Origin: Prostheceraeus crozeri
Lineage: Eukaryota; Platyhelminthes; Polycladida; Euryleptidae
NCBI GenBank assembly: GCA_907163375.1
Contig: CAJQUW010016158.1
Span: 1 to 64,000, forward strand
Length of the DNA: 64,000 bases
Reading direction: 5' to 3'
Under the pieces are notes generated by a model, which was given only the letters and a program-made list of their open reading frames with translations, did not search any database and was not told the origin of the DNA. Positions within the stretch are counted from its first letter, which is position 1. Each line of letters opens with the position of its first letter. The translations under genes and the position numbers were made by a program. Positions 1-12,300 of this stretch are shown one piece after another.

Positions 1-470
1 TACTAAGCAAAAATTGTAATTGTATTATTTATTTCCATATTAGAATAAAAATGACTGATGTAAAAACGGAAGGCATCTTCTCGTCAATCGAAACGGTCCT
101 TCAAACCATTCAAGTCAGTTTAAAAAGGCGTTGCGAAAGTTAAACAGGGATACATTGATAATAAGAAGAAGTGTAATTGATTCAAAAATTTCAAGTGATG
201 ATTTCATTCCGTGATTAGCTTTTGCAATACACAAATGTCTAACCCTATTTACAAGCCCTCTGTTGAATGGCTGGCTCTTTGAATAGCATAAAAAAGTTTT
301 CAAATCCAAGGAGTAGTGATAAGAAAAAGGCGAAACTTAATTCTAGCGCGGTGGTGGTGGGTTTCTAAGTATGTTAAATGATATTGGAAACAGTATTAAT
401 GGCGTAATCAATAGTCCGCTTGGAAGGATTGCAGCAACTGCTGCAATGTTAATATAAGGTTAGCGAATCA
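1..470 (+). pseudogene. Relics of small Polinton A structural genes
   Basis: This stretch holds only short coding relics. A start near 51 opens a short peptide beginning MTDVKTEG, a second short peptide beginning MSNPIYKPS lies near 235, and a third relic near 370 reads LNDIGNSINGVINSPLG, which resembles the glycine and isoleucine-rich membrane-active segments of small Polinton structural proteins. None is long enough for a firm family call. The position before the packaging ATPase fits leftover virion accessory genes. Confidence 0.35.
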
Positions 471-491
471 TAAAGTGACACGTCATCACTT

Positions 492-525
492 TGATTGATG
501 AGTCATATATAGGTGTATATAAGGA
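492..525 (+). promoter_or_regulatory. TATA promoter of the 609 gene
   Basis: A good TATA box (GTATATAAGG, about 516-525) lies some 85 bases before the ATG at 609. Just upstream are ACGTCATCA and TGAGTCAT, which look like CRE/AP-1-type sites. The same TATA form, GTATATAAG, stands before the polymerase gene and before the small gene at 17,681-18,142, which suggests one shared promoter style. Confidence 0.5.
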
Positions 526-608
526 AGACGCTTTAATGATATTTTACCACTTTCAAGTGACAATTCATTTGCGCTGGTTGAAAGCTCCGAATTAGTACTT
601 GTTGAAAC

Positions 609-1340
609 ATGACTCAGAAAATGTATACAATCAGAGAGGAAGGTGACGCTTTTGAGCAAGATCTCTTGAAGCTTCGTCCGACACGAAAGGTGCAAGGGAT
701 TGGAAATACGTTCTACTTTCAAACCTTGAATTATGGTGATGATGGCTTTTATCTTCAAGTTCCATTCTTCCACAGTAATGGTATGTCTACATCAGGGTAT
801 AGCAATATGAGACAAATGCGAGTGACTTTTCCAAAATGGCAACAGGTGATTCTTAAAACTATTGACTCTTTCGCGAAAGAATGTGTTGAGCTGCCTGAAA
901 GTGCTCCCACTCATTGGAGAAAGGCATTAGAGGAAGGAGTTGGTTATAAGGAATTGCCGGAATTCGATACACTGTTTTTAAAACTATCGGATCATTTTCA
1001 AGCATTCGATCTCTTTACAAACGCGATGGAATGTGAGGATATATGCCGCTATATGGGCTTAGTGCACGTTACCGGACTTTATATTGGCTCACATGGTTCG
1101 ACTGGTAAAGTCGCATCTTTACAAATGAAGGTTCTTCAACTAGTCTATGAACCACTACCAATTGATAAATGTTTAATTAACATTGATAAGACTGCTTCAA
1201 GTGATGGGAAGGAAGAGAGCAAAAGCGAGGTCGGAAGGAAATCTAAAGATGGGAATCCTAAATTGAAGTTGAAGCGCCAAGATGCTGACTTGAAAACTTT
1301 CTATAATCCTAATTGTGATGAGGAAACACAAATGTTTTAA
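609..1340 (+). CDS. Unknown 243-residue Polinton A protein
   Basis: A single uninterrupted frame of 243 residues just upstream of the packaging ATPase. I do not recognise a named domain. The first 190 residues look globular, with a motif VHVTGLYIGSHGSTGKVASL near residues 152-171. The last 55 residues are charged and lysine-rich (GKEESKSEVGRKSK), suggesting nucleic-acid binding or a nuclear location. The start is supported by a TATA box at a normal distance. A position beside capsid and packaging genes fits a conserved accessory protein of the element. A single-stranded DNA-binding role is possible but is only a guess. Confidence 0.7.
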   Translation: MTQKMYTIREEGDAFEQDLLKLRPTRKVQGIGNTFYFQTLNYGDDGFYLQVPFFHSNGMSTSGYSNMRQMRVTFPKWQQVILKTIDSFAKECVELPESAPTHWRKALEEGVGYKELPEFDTLFLKLSDHFQAFDLFTNAMECEDICRYMGLVHVTGLYIGSHGSTGKVASLQMKVLQLVYEPLPIDKCLINIDKTASSDGKEESKSEVGRKSKDGNPKLKLKRQDADLKTFYNPNCDEETQMF

Positions 1341-1481
1341 TTTGTAAATGTTTTAATTTGTAAATGTAACTTGAAAGTTTCTATTCTGAATGTAAATAAA
1401 CTTGATCTGGAACATGTGTCTGTTTTGTTGTTCTAAGCAAAATTAGCGGGATGATGAGTTTAATGTTAATGGAATTATAAG

Positions 1482-2080
1482 ATGACAGATTTTCGTCTAT
1501 TCACTGATCGCACAATGTGTGTCGCTGGACCAAGTCAGTCCGGTAAAACTACATTTGTAACTGAATTGCTACAATATAGAAATGAAATGTTTAACAAGGA
1601 AATTAAGAGAGTCAAAATGGTATTATGGAATATTTCAACCACAACTACATTCTGCACTTCGCCAGAAAGGTTATGAGGTGAAGCAAGGGTTGCCATCAAC
1701 TGAGGATATCAAAGCAGGTGACTTACTAGTATTAGATGATCTATTACGAGAAAGCAAATCTTCAAAGGATGTGACTGAAATGTTCATTCAAACTGCACAT
1801 CATAGGGAAGCTTTTATTATCTACATCACCAAAAACATCTTCGATGGAGGGAAAGAGCAAAGAACTAGAAGTTTGAATACACATTATTTGGCAATATTTA
1901 AAAATCCAAGAGATAGCAGTCAGGATTACATCATCTCAGTAGACAGATATTACCTCAACAACCTAAAGTACTTTCAAAAATATATGAAGACTCACAAAAG
2001 AAACCACATGGTTATCTATTTATTGATCTAACCCAGGAATGTCCGGAACGACTTCGATTTCGAACAAATATCATACCTAA
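1482..2080 (+). pseudogene. Packaging ATPase (FtsK/HerA type), Polinton A
   Basis: This is the A32-like genome-packaging ATPase found in Polintons, adintoviruses and virophages, which would drive DNA into the capsid. The Walker A motif GPSQSGKTTF lies about 16 residues from the start, and a Walker B-like motif LLVLDDLL follows about 65-70 residues later, then a conserved block around TAHHREAFIIYITKNIF. The length is near that of the family. The gene lies between the 243-residue gene and the integrase block. The copy is broken. Confidence 0.85.
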
Positions 2081-2159
2081 TTCCGCTGAACCAATGACAG
2101 TTTTCTCGGTTCACAGTTAGTTTTAAGCAATGTACTTTGTTGCCTTATTATTTTCAAAC

Positions 2160-2810
2160 ATGTCGTATTCAAAGATGGTAGTCATTCCTCAAGAGGAGTA
2201 TGTACAATTGACTACATTACAAAGTGCACAGGAAGTCAAAAATATAGATCAACCTATTACGAATCAACTTAAGGAACTAACACAAAAGGATATGGAAATT
2301 CAGAAGATTAAGGATCCCTATCCGACGAATGCAGTTAGCAGCTGAAAACATTGACGAGAGGCGACAGATTCGTGGACAAGTTGCGACGATTTATAACCTT
2401 GTCAACACCCTCGACCATATCGTGTGCGCGCTGAGCGATTATTTGACTTCATTGATCCACATGTGAAGTTCAATGGAGAGGGGAGGATAATAGATGAAAC
2501 AACTGGTGATGTTATTAGAAATAGTCACATAGATGACCTTTACAATATGCTGTCAGAGATGTAAGGCGAAAACTAGGTGCACCACAAGGGTGGTCATATT
2601 TTCAGAAAATTTTATCTGATCAAATGTACCTCACAATATTATTGGAGGACGACTGTGAATGAATTGGATAAGGGTCACTTACAAGATGGATCAAAGAGTA
2701 AAACACTCACGATGGCGGTCAAGCGAGAGCTTGCAGATCCCGATGATCTGCAACCAAAAAGAGCTACTAGGCGCTCAATGCGTGTTGCGAAGGAGTATAG
2801 TAAATATTAA
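2160..2810 (+). pseudogene. Unknown conserved Polinton gene relic
   Basis: Relic of a gene between ATPase and integrase. It begins near MSYSKMVVIPQEEYVQL and ends in a basic tail (KRELADPDDLQPKRATRRS). The opening resembles a recurrent Polinton protein of unknown function that starts with a similar VVIPxEEYxxL block. I recall this family only from memory and cannot give a name. The copy is broken. Confidence 0.45.
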
Positions 2811-2959
2811 GCAAATATGAATTAAGCCTTGCCTCTCTCATATCATGTCATTACAAAAATTTTGCTGTTGTTTGAAATCTGCGCTCGAAGGCAAAGGAGA
2901 AGAGGGCATAGAGGTTGATATCAATTGTGTTAGCAGTTTTTTCGCTGTGCGAGTAATAC

Positions 2960-4072
2960 GCGTGCAAATCAGAACAAAGACGATGAGTACAGCAGTGAAA
3001 CTCAGAAAGATTTATTACGACTTAAATCATCCCGCAAGTTTCAGTCGTCGGAGGTTCTAGCTCGTGCAGCAGGTGTGGGAATAGAGAAAAGTCAAGAAGT
3101 GGTTGAGGAGTCAACCGACTTACACTCTTCACAAAAATGCGAGAAAGCGGTTTCCAACAAGAAAATATGTTGTTAACAATATAGATAGTCAATGGCAAGC
3201 GGACTTGGCTGACATCCAACAGATATCACAGTACAATGATGGCTATAAATACATCTTAACCGTAATAGATATTTTATCTCGCTATGCTTGGGCACGTGCG
3301 CTGAGATCTAAACGAGGACCAGAAGTTGAAGCGGCTTTTCAGAGCATTTTCGATGAGGGGCGTGTTCCGCAAAGAATACGGACCGATCAAGGGAAGGAAT
3401 TCGAAAACTCTCATGTTCGAAGTCTCCTTAAAAGTCATAATGTGGAATTGTTTAGTGTCAAAAGTGCTTATAAAGCTGCCATGGTTGAGAGGTTCAATCG
3501 CACACTGAAGACAAAAATATGGCGCTATTTCACTGCAAAAAATACACATGTTTGGGTAGGTGAGCTGCAGAAATTTGTTAAGAATTACAATGAAAGCTAC
3601 CATCGAATCATTAAGATGAAACCAGTTGATGTTACCCCCAGATAATGCGATGGATGTATGGCTTCGATTGTATGATAAGAAAGCGAAAAACATTTCCAAT
3701 GAAAAGAAAATTAATGTTGGTGATAGAGTTCGGATTTCAAAGGTTAAGTCTACATTTGAGAAGGGGTATCTACCTAATTGGACTGAAGAAGAGTTTTTTG
3801 TGGATGAAGTAAATACAAAATTTAGACCCACCATTTATAAATTAATAGATTACCATGGCAATCCAATTGAAGGAAAATTTTACTCTTATGAATTGCAAGT
3901 AGTAGACAGAAGTGAAGAGGTGTATATGATTGATAAAATAATTAGGAGGAAAGGTCATGGCAATCAAAGGAAATATCTAGTTAAATGGAAAGGATATCCT
4001 GATTCATTCAATAGCTGGATAACGCACCAGGATCTACAAAATGTGGAGATGGGAGACACTCGTAACTTTTAA
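2960..4072 (+). pseudogene. Retroviral-type integrase with chromodomain, Polinton A
   Basis: Integrase of the Polinton type, which inserts the element and makes a 6-bp target duplication. An N-terminal zinc-binding-type region (LRKIYYDLNHPASFS) precedes the RNase H-fold core. The three catalytic acids are visible in WQADLADIQ, IRTDQGKEF and MVERFNRT. An SH3-like segment (GDRVRISKVKSTFEKGYLP) follows, and the C-terminus is a chromodomain (RKYLVKWKGYPDSFNSWI near 3975-4022), which is common in Polinton and Gypsy integrases and may direct insertion to modified chromatin. The copy is broken. Confidence 0.9.
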
Positions 4073-4112
4073 GCTAATATAGCATGTGACTTCTTCCATA
4101 TATGAGTTTAAC

Positions 4113-5689
4113 ATGTCTACTAACTTCAATATCATTCTTCCAAGCAATAGCAACCCCAAGATATTCCCAAGTAACAAACCATCTCTATACTCTGTTGAAT
4201 TCGCTAATCCAATTACTCTGCATGGACCCCATGAAGTTGCTCTAACTGAAATTACTTATTACAACGATATCAGTTTGCTAAAGAACAACTATTTTGAATT
4301 ACATAAAGAAGTGCGAGAGAAGGATGATTGCTTTCGCATATTTCAAAATAGTCTACATGGTACATGGGCTTTTCATCATCTAACTTTACATCCTTTTTCA
4401 ACATCTTTACCATCTGTCAAAACATGATTAAAATTCAAAAGGCATTTGCAACGTCAACTTTTAATTCTAAGGTTCCCACAATGAGCTTGCAAGATACAGA
4501 AAAGGAAATCGGTTGAATGTTTGAACGACTAAATGATCTCTTCAAGTGACTTTGAATAAATTCTACAAACCAGTCATAAAGGGGTCAACAAAATTGATGA
4601 AGGAAGGGAAGCATGTTCTTCTTGTATTAGGTAAGGATTTGAGTCATACTTTTGGGTATTCCAGAACAACTTTCTCATCAAGGTATTGGTACAATGGACG
4701 TGGGTGGAATTCGGAGAGGAAAGTCACTGATTTTCAATGTAGAATTGTGCCATTGTATGCATTACAAAAAAAGGAGCATCCGAGTAAAAAATAAATTTGA
4801 GGTCATTAGAAGTGTTGAAGACTTTGCAAGAAGGTTTCAAGGATCAGTGCCAGAAACGTTAATGACTTGTGAATATAAGAAAGAGAAAGTAACTTTATTT
4901 ACTGTTGAAACGGAGGCAGAATTTATTGTTTTTACTAAAAAGACACCATTGGAAAAGTCTGAGTCCGCTGTTATTGAATTCGGATCTGAAATGATTGGGA
5001 TGTTTAAGGGCCTTGAAAGCGCAACTTGGTTGACTGAATTAAATGATACATTCAAGGTTCAATTGTCCCCTTCCAAACTCAAAGCATCAACAAATGCTTC
5101 ATGGGATATCCACGAATACAGCGAAGACATATTGGGTGATGAATTGTCTACTTCCAGTGAACTTGTAAAAAGAGTTAATTTGAACATTGAAAGCTTGAAA
5201 ACGCCATCTGAATTGTGTACAAAGTTAAATGAGTTTGGTGTAGATTACCTTGATGCAGATGAATATCACTTTTCTTATGACCCACATAAGAAACGCATGA
5301 TTGTAAAGGTAGGGAAGAACTCTCTTATTAAGCTGGATAGCGTGTTAACGACCACATTGGGATTCTCAAAATCAACTATTTATGAAGGTACATCTATAGG
5401 CGATACAGCCCCATCACTAGAGCGTGATATAAGTAACTTATACGTCTATTGTAACATTATTGAATATACAAGGGTTGGCGACATTGAGGCCCCACTTCTG
5501 CGCACATTTCCTCTCTCATCCGTAAGGAAGCAACTAATCAATCGAGAATTTTTTAACACAATGTATCTACCAATCAGCCGAAATTTCATCAATAGAATTG
5601 ACATATCAATTCATGATGACGCAGGAGAAGTAGTTCCGTTCTGTGGTGGTGTTACTGTTTTGACCCTACATATTAGGTCACGAGAATAA
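4113..5689 (+). pseudogene. Penton-like minor capsid protein, Polinton A
   Basis: This matches a widespread Polinton protein with an N-terminal block like FNIILPSNSNPKIFPSNKP and a C-terminal block RNFINRIDISIHDDAG...LTLHIR. I take it as the single jelly-roll minor capsid (penton) protein, which would sit at the capsid vertices. The C-terminal third is clearly homologous to the protein at 39,436-40,224 in Polinton B, sharing a GFxKxTYxxG block and the PITR/PISR...INxIxI ending. It lies between integrase and core protein genes. The copy is broken. Confidence 0.75.
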
Positions 5690-5732
5690 GGCTTTACGCT
5701 ATTGTGACTTCCATAGTTATTCAATAGTCATA

Positions 5733-6215
5733 ATGACAGGCATTTACAGTAGACCATCATATCAGAGCGGTTATCCCGTGTTTGTTGGAGGTAGACGACA
5801 AGTTGGAGGAGGCATATTTGGTGCACTAAGACGTATGGTTCTTCCAACACTCAAAAAGTATGGCGTACCAATCATGAAGCGTGTTGGAAGCAGGGCTTTA
5901 GATTTTGGTGCAAATGTTGCAGCTGATGCGCTTCAAGGTGAGGATATCGGTGAATCTATGAAAATGCGCGCGCAGCAATCTGCCATAGACGCATTAGATG
6001 ATTTAACAAAGACGAGACGTACAGTTCGGAAGAAGCGTAGGAAGTCAAGACAAGTTGGATCAGGCCGAGTTACTAAGCAAAGACGCAGGAAAAGTAAAAA
6101 GCCGACTAGAGCAGCACGTTCTAAATCTAGACGTCGAGTGAAAACAAGAAAGCGCAAGCGAAATTCCACAGCTACTAGAAACAAGTCAAAACGAAGGAAG
6201 ACAACATATTTGTAG
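5733..6215 (+). CDS. Basic core-like virion protein, Polinton A
   Basis: A 160-residue protein with two parts. The first 90 residues have a glycine-rich start (GGRRQVGGGIFGALRRM) and a helix-forming segment. The last 65 are extremely basic, with runs such as RKKRRKSR and KSRRRVKTRKRKR. This resembles the adenovirus pX/pVII-like and pVI-like proteins of Polintons and adintoviruses, which condense DNA in the virion and help membrane lysis. The frame is open throughout. It lies between penton-like and major capsid genes, as is usual for the class. Confidence 0.75.
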   Translation: MTGIYSRPSYQSGYPVFVGGRRQVGGGIFGALRRMVLPTLKKYGVPIMKRVGSRALDFGANVAADALQGEDIGESMKMRAQQSAIDALDDLTKTRRTVRKKRRKSRQVGSGRVTKQRRRKSKKPTRAARSKSRRRVKTRKRKRNSTATRNKSKRRKTTYL

Positions 6216-6239
6216 AGCTAATACGATGCAGAGTATCAA

Positions 6240-7502
6240 TTCGGCTTTGTGTTTCTTCGATTCTCCCCCTCATCAGACAGACATCATCTCATTAACAATT
6301 GTAGACATAGTCCCCACAACAAATATCGATGGTAGCCTATTCAGTTTGATATACCTGCCAATCCTCAAGATTATATTGACTGTCAATCCATTGATTTAGA
6401 GTTGTGTATACAAATTAAGAAGACTGATGGTACAAATATCGATTCATCCAAGGATAAAGTGGGATTAGCAAATCTTCCTATTGCCAGTCTGTTCTCAGAT
6501 GTGTATCTAATATTGAATGACAAACAGATTGAAGGAGGGGATCGAGCATATCCATATGGAGCATATATACATACAATGACTCAATTTCAAAAGCAAGCTA
6601 AACAGTCACATTTGCAAGTTTCTGGGTGGTATGATGATCAGCAAGGGAAATTTGATGATGTCTCAAATACAGGGTTGAAAAGACGAAATGGATTTAACAG
6701 CGGATTCAAAGGAATTATACTTGAAAGGACCCGTCTATCTTGATTTCCTTCGTCAATCTAGATATCTGCTATCACAGGTTAAAATGCAAATAAAATTTAT
6801 TCGTGCAAATCCTGAGTTCGCGTTAATGGCTTTTGGAGCTACAAACTATCAAGTCAACATAAGTAATGCCGTGCTCAATGTAAGGCGTAGTAACAATGAA
6901 CCGTCAGTCATCAACGAGCATGCGACAGGATTGAGGAAAAACAATGCAATATATCCAGTTAATCACAGTGTGTTGACAAACTTCACATTGGTGCGGGATC
7001 ATCCTCACATGCCTACCCAAATCTTTTTCCCACTGCAATGCCAAAGGCGGTGTATATCACATTTGTGGAAAATGAGGCATTCATTGGTGCTTTTGAAAAG
7101 AATCCATTCAATTTCCAACACTTTAATGTTAGCAAACTAGCACTCTATCAGGATGGGAAATTTGTATCTTGCAAAGCATATGAGCCTAATTTCAAAGATG
7201 GCAAATTCGCACGTGAATATGGTTCTATTTTCACCGCCCTCAACATGTTTAATACAGACGATTCAAATGGAATTACAATGGATATGTACAAGAATGGCTA
7301 CTTCTTCATTATGTACAACCTCACAGCAGATGCAGATCTAGGTGGTGAAAGCGTAGGAGTTACAAAGCCTGGAAATCTACGACTGGAGGTATCATTTGAG
7401 TCACCTTTGAAGAAAACAATTACTTGTCTCATTTATGCTATCTATGATAGCAAAGTTGAGATAACAAGAATGAGAGACGTGACTGTCAGCTATCAGAGAT
7501 GA
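6240..7502 (+). pseudogene. Major capsid protein (double jelly-roll), Polinton A
   Basis: The family is recognised from the block LFSDVYLILNDKQIEGGDRAYP followed by YIHTMTQF, typical of Polinton major capsid proteins, which form hexagonal capsomers. A second half with EVSFESPLKKTITCLIYAIYDS closes the protein and overlaps the protease start by a few bases, a tight spacing seen in Polintons. The copy is broken. Confidence 0.85.
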
Positions 7503-7963
7503 GTAACTTAAGCAACATAGAAATCTTGAGGAAAATGAGGAAAGCTCATCCCTACTCCAAGACAATATTTCTCAATGTCTTTTCTAGAGATAATTTACCT
7601 GATTCAATTCCTTTCTATCCTTGTTCACTTATCATCAATACGGATACCAACAATCTTCCCGGAAAACATTGGATTGCTGTATACATCAATCGTTATAAAG
7701 TTGCCGAATATTTTGACTCTCTTAATCAACCTCGTTTACATGATATCGCATTATGGATGAACAGGTTTTCCTGGACTGTTAGGAAAGTGACATCGTTCCC
7801 ACTTCAAAGTAATACATCTCTAATGTGCGGTGGCTATGTACTCTATTTTGTCAACGAGAGACCATTGAAAAATAACTGTAAAAGTGCTTTAGAACTATTT
7901 TCAAAAAACTGTGATAAAAATGATGTAATTCTTACTAAATATGTTGAAACAGTTTTGAAATAA
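7499..7963 (+). CDS. Adenain-type cysteine protease, Polinton A
   Basis: A 154-residue protein of the adenovirus protease (C5, Ulp1-like) family, which matures capsid proteins. The catalytic histidine lies in PGKHWIAVYIN (about residues 58-68), the acid in EYFDSLNQP (about 75-83), and the cysteine in NTSLMCGGYVLYFV (about 114-127). The length is normal for a Polinton protease. The frame is open. It starts within the last bases of the capsid gene. Confidence 0.88.
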   Translation: MSNLSNIEILRKMRKAHPYSKTIFLNVFSRDNLPDSIPFYPCSLIINTDTNNLPGKHWIAVYINRYKVAEYFDSLNQPRLHDIALWMNRFSWTVRKVTSFPLQSNTSLMCGGYVLYFVNERPLKNNCKSALELFSKNCDKNDVILTKYVETVLK

Positions 7964-8037
7964 AGTTTTATGTTGTATCATTAACTTGCTCTCTTTTTTC
8001 CAAAACAAGGGTTTATAAGGAAAACAAAAACATGCTC

Positions 8038-8112
8038 ATATTTCATTATCTATTCACATATATACAAAAAAACAGGTTCACATTTCATTATCTATCCACA
8101 TATATACAAAAT
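8038..8112. repeat. 45-bp tandem duplication
   Basis: Two near-identical copies of a TTTCATTATCTAT[T/C]CACATATATAC block begin about 45 bases apart in the short spacer after the protease gene. No function is evident. Confidence 0.7.
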
Positions 8113-8141
8113 CTACAATTTGGTTTTCATGAAACATTTTT

Positions 8142-8900
8142 TCAAATCACATATGATGGAGGCACATCACTTATGTCTTTAATGCCGGTTATCACAATCT
8201 TTCCATTATGGAACACATGAACATGATATGGATGCCAGTTAGTCAATTGAGCTGCTGGAAATAGCTCCACTTCATAAGTTAGATTATGTGATGATGTAAC
8301 TTTACGGAAATCATAGTGATAGTGTAATTCACATAACACGGTCATTGTCTTCACTTTCCAATCAGATAATGAATCACCAAGTAAATGTTCCAAAGTTAAG
8401 TGTAGATATGAGAGACCATGACCCTTCCAATACATTGGATTGTTCCATTTGGAAAGAATAGGATAGTGAGAGATCTATCCTTCCTCTGAATCCTCCATGT
8501 TAACATTGAGGGTCTTCCAAGATGTAAGCTCGTTGTCGGCTTCAATTTACGTTTTATCAGTAACCATTGTTTTCGGTTGGGTATATTCCTCTCGATCTCT
8601 TGTAGATTGAGTTTTGACTTTGCTTTTGTAGTTAACATCCGATTTACAAATTCCAACCATTTGATGTCCTCCATCTTTAATGAATGACGTTATCTGTGGT
8701 AGTATCTCCCTTGTAAAGGTTTCCCATGTGACGTCACTGAAACGAAAAAATCGATATTCAACATCTTCACGTTTTGGTGAACAGACGTATAGTTTGACTG
8801 ATGAATCACACTTTATCCATACCTTGTCATCGAGAGGAATCTTGATCCGAGTCTTATGGTTGTCAATGAGATCCGCAAAGTCTTTCAGTGAAGGCAATGA
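8142..8900 (-). pseudogene. Unknown minus-strand gene, Polinton A
   Basis: Coding relics on the minus strand, beginning MPSLKDFADLIDNHKTRIKI and ending with a segment HPYHVHVFHNGKIVITGIKD. I do not recognise the family. It is the first gene after the convergent point between the plus-strand virion genes and the minus-strand replication block. The copy is broken. Confidence 0.5.
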
Positions 8901-9098
8901 GTCAATACTAATGCAAACGCCACGATGTTTTCGATCCTATTTGCTATTGAATGACGAAATGCTATTCTTTTAGAATTTGTTATGTGAACGTTTTGAACGT
9001 CACTAAGTTTCCATGTTCTAATGTAATGAGGCATGTTCCGAAAGCTATGTTTCAAATTTAAGTTTAATGTTTGCCTAAAGTTTGTTATTTTATTAGCT

Positions 9099-9266
9099 CA
9101 ACATATCGGAATGATGTTGAGTACAAATTCTTCACATATTCATTCACATTAGGACTACCTATTTATTAGTAATCATTTCTACATATCGGAAAGATGTAGA
9201 AATTTCAATTTTAGTAAGACTACTTATGTATTAGTAAGTGTTGCTACATGTCGGAAGATGCAGCAA
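9099..9266. repeat. Three related hairpins between minus-strand genes
   Basis: Three related inverted repeats with a shared ATCGGAA/GTCGGAA loop occur at 9099-9119 (CAACAT...ATGTTG), 9179-9199 (CTACAT...ATGTAG) and 9241-9266 (TTGCT...AGCAA). They are spaced about 60-80 bases apart in the spacer downstream of the polymerase gene. Stem changes are compensatory between copies, which is discussed as a finding. Confidence 0.75.
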
Positions 9267-9318
9267 TCGCAAGATCTATTACAAGTGGAATATTATATTG
9301 TTTTTATTTAGACTTATT

Positions 9319-12300
9319 CTACATCACCTGTGACAGGAAGGCATCTCCTTCTCTTCGACGGTGGGGGAAGACTAGGCTATAGTGTCCATATGGTAATGAT
9401 AAATCTTTATCCAGCCAACAGCGCTTATCCTCCCAAAGTGAAAGACCTCGCTTCCTAAATGATTTTGTGCTAACTATGTGATTTTTTGAATTTATAATTG
9501 TCATATCTTCAGTTGTATCATTCTCACTATAATAGACACTCCTATAGTCATCATGTTTCAATTTTTTAACTGCTGCTCTCTGAATTCCTTTTGCACGTTT
9601 GATGCTATGATTCGTAGAGTCTAGATATTTCATGGAATACATTTTCGGTTTTAGTAGGATCATTTCCTCAAGCAACTTTCCAGCACACTCATCCTTAAAA
9701 CAACCTAATCTAGCTTTGTTTGTAGTTGAGTATAGTCGGTGATGACTGTCATAGTTTGAAGAGTCAAACTTTTCACCGAAGTATAGAAGTATATCTTCCA
9801 GACGGACAGATGGTGATGTGTATAAACATAGGAAGAAACTATCGGTATCACCTCCACAAAGTCGCGTTCTATTTATCAGTGGACATCCTTTTAGATCATT
9901 GTAATATAATTGATACATTTCCAACTTACTATAGTCAAGTACTGCTTGACCAACATATATTAATTTATTTAAAACTATTGAAGGTTTGTACATTTCCATA
10001 CCAACCAGATCTTCATCAAATATTTTGTGTTGAACATAGAGAGGATGATTTGACAATTTCAGTAGTTGTTTCTTATTGTTGACTAGTTTAAATTTTTTCC
10101 TTCTCCTTACATTTTCCATTGTTTTACCATATAAAGAATTATTTTTCAATTTGTAGAATGACTTTTAGAAGTCAGTGTTTGATTGAGCCCTCTTTTGAGA
10201 GTTCATATCAATGTATGTTTTTAACCAAGGCTTTTGTGTGAATTTTATGCCACTATGAATCTTCTTGATTCTCATGCCCATGCTCAAGTAAAATTTTAAA
10301 ATTGAATAGTGGACTACATAATTTTCCCTATCAAATTGATGGAGCAGAAGTTTCTTGATAGAAGAAAAATGTGTATTTGGTCTTACTTTTTCATATAGAT
10401 TTTTCATATAGTGTGAAAACATTCTCTTTTCAATCATCTGCATTTCTGGAGCTAATGGGAAATCGGCAGTGTCATCATGAATGGCTGCAGGATACTCTAA
10501 ATCTAAATCAAAAATGTAGCCGATTTCACCATCATCATCTATATTTTGAACATTTTCTTCATTTAAAAAATTATCTAATTCACTTTCATTCAACCATTTG
10601 AAATTTGAGTGGGGTAGATTCCTACTGAGTGAAGAACCGTAAAGGTTATTAACATCTAAGTAGGTCAAATGTCGACTTTCATGTATATTATTTCCTAATT
10701 CTTCAATGCGTGCACGCGCTCGGTGAATGTTGGTGAAAGTCATACCCCCTCTAATTCCTCGTTCAAATAGATTGTACATATTTTCATCTTGTATGTAGTG
10801 TGGGGGATCATTGGAAGAGAAATTTAGTGCTGAGGTAAAGCTAAGATGTGGGAGACTGACAAAATGTACAGGGTCGACTTCATCCTCACGTTGACTCAAT
10901 GCTCTAAACACTTCAAATATGTCTGCCAACAATAAAACATCTAACTTCAGATATGCCAGCATGTAATCACCAAATGTGCTACAATTAAATTCAATCCACG
11001 CCTTGTTAGCGTGTTCATATTCACTATCGAAACAGTGCTCACGAGTAAGATCATTATAGAATTCAAATTGTGGTGGTAGACAGTCTTCCGTCAACGTGTT
11101 TAAGTTTTTGAAGTATGAATATGGAAACACTCCCTTCTGATATAAAACATTATCACTTAATTGTGGAAATTCTACCCTTAATGTCTCTACATGCTCATAC
11201 GTTTGCAAGCCCTTGGCTAATTCACTCAAGGATGCACTTAGAAATTGATATGAGTCTAAGAATTTTAGTTTAAAGTATACTGTCTTCCCTTTGTATTCAT
11301 TTACAGGGACACTGGCGGATAAAGTTATATATTTTTCAGCAGTTGCTGCTACAACATCTAATTTCCAAGACTTCATTCTTCCAATCGCTTTATAGCAAAC
11401 GATGTGGCTATCATAATTTTTAAAATTGTGGAAAAATATGGGGAGCTCCCGTCTGTTAAGTCTTAACCGGAGATTTCATTTCCTACATAATGTTTGCCTA
11501 TATCGTCCGGTGATATGATCATGATCACGAACTTTTATGACTTCATCGCTGAATTTTGATTTACATTTGTTGCAACATTCTGCATTCTCGTGGCGTGCTT
11601 TTTCATCCGCTGACAGTGACATTGGCTGCCTAGTTGTTGCACATTGGTTGTCATATAAGTCTTGGGCTACAGTTTCTAAGTGGTGCAAGAAACTAATAAT
11701 GCAATTTTCTCCCTCAAAGAGGTAATACTTGTTTTCAAATTTTGATTGAAGGGCATTATGCCAGACATGATAAGCTCCAATAGCCGCAGGTTTATGTATT
11801 TTATTATCAATGTAGCACTCTATATCTGCATAAATTACTAAAGGAGGACTTAGTTGATATTCCATGCTACTTGTTAGTACTTTTAGATCTGTCGGCATTT
11901 TTTCTATTTGTGCTTTTCCTCGAATGCAAAACTGGAAATGTCGTTCTAGTGTTGTCTTATATGTGAATGACTGAGTGCATCTTTCGCAGAAGTATTTATG
12001 TCTTTTTAAAGTTCTCCTATACAATCTTGACAGCTTTGGAATTCCACAATAGTGTGCTGCTCCATTGTTTAGAATTAGCAAAATATTAACCGTTTGCCTA
12101 CCAGTAAAGTTACTATTGTAACGAACACCTTTGAGTCCATTTTCATAAAAGTGAATGTTAATTTTAATATCATTATTTTTCTCAAATTTTGGAATATCTT
12201 TGATTGATACTGGTGTGGAAATGCCTTCCATATTTAGCTCAGATGTCCACTCACTATATGATTTTACTTCATTCCTTGAATAAGGTACTTCATTATAATG

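Noticed and set aside
3274-3834. 186-codon minus-strand frame
   Set aside because: It is the antisense shadow of the integrase gene of Polinton A.
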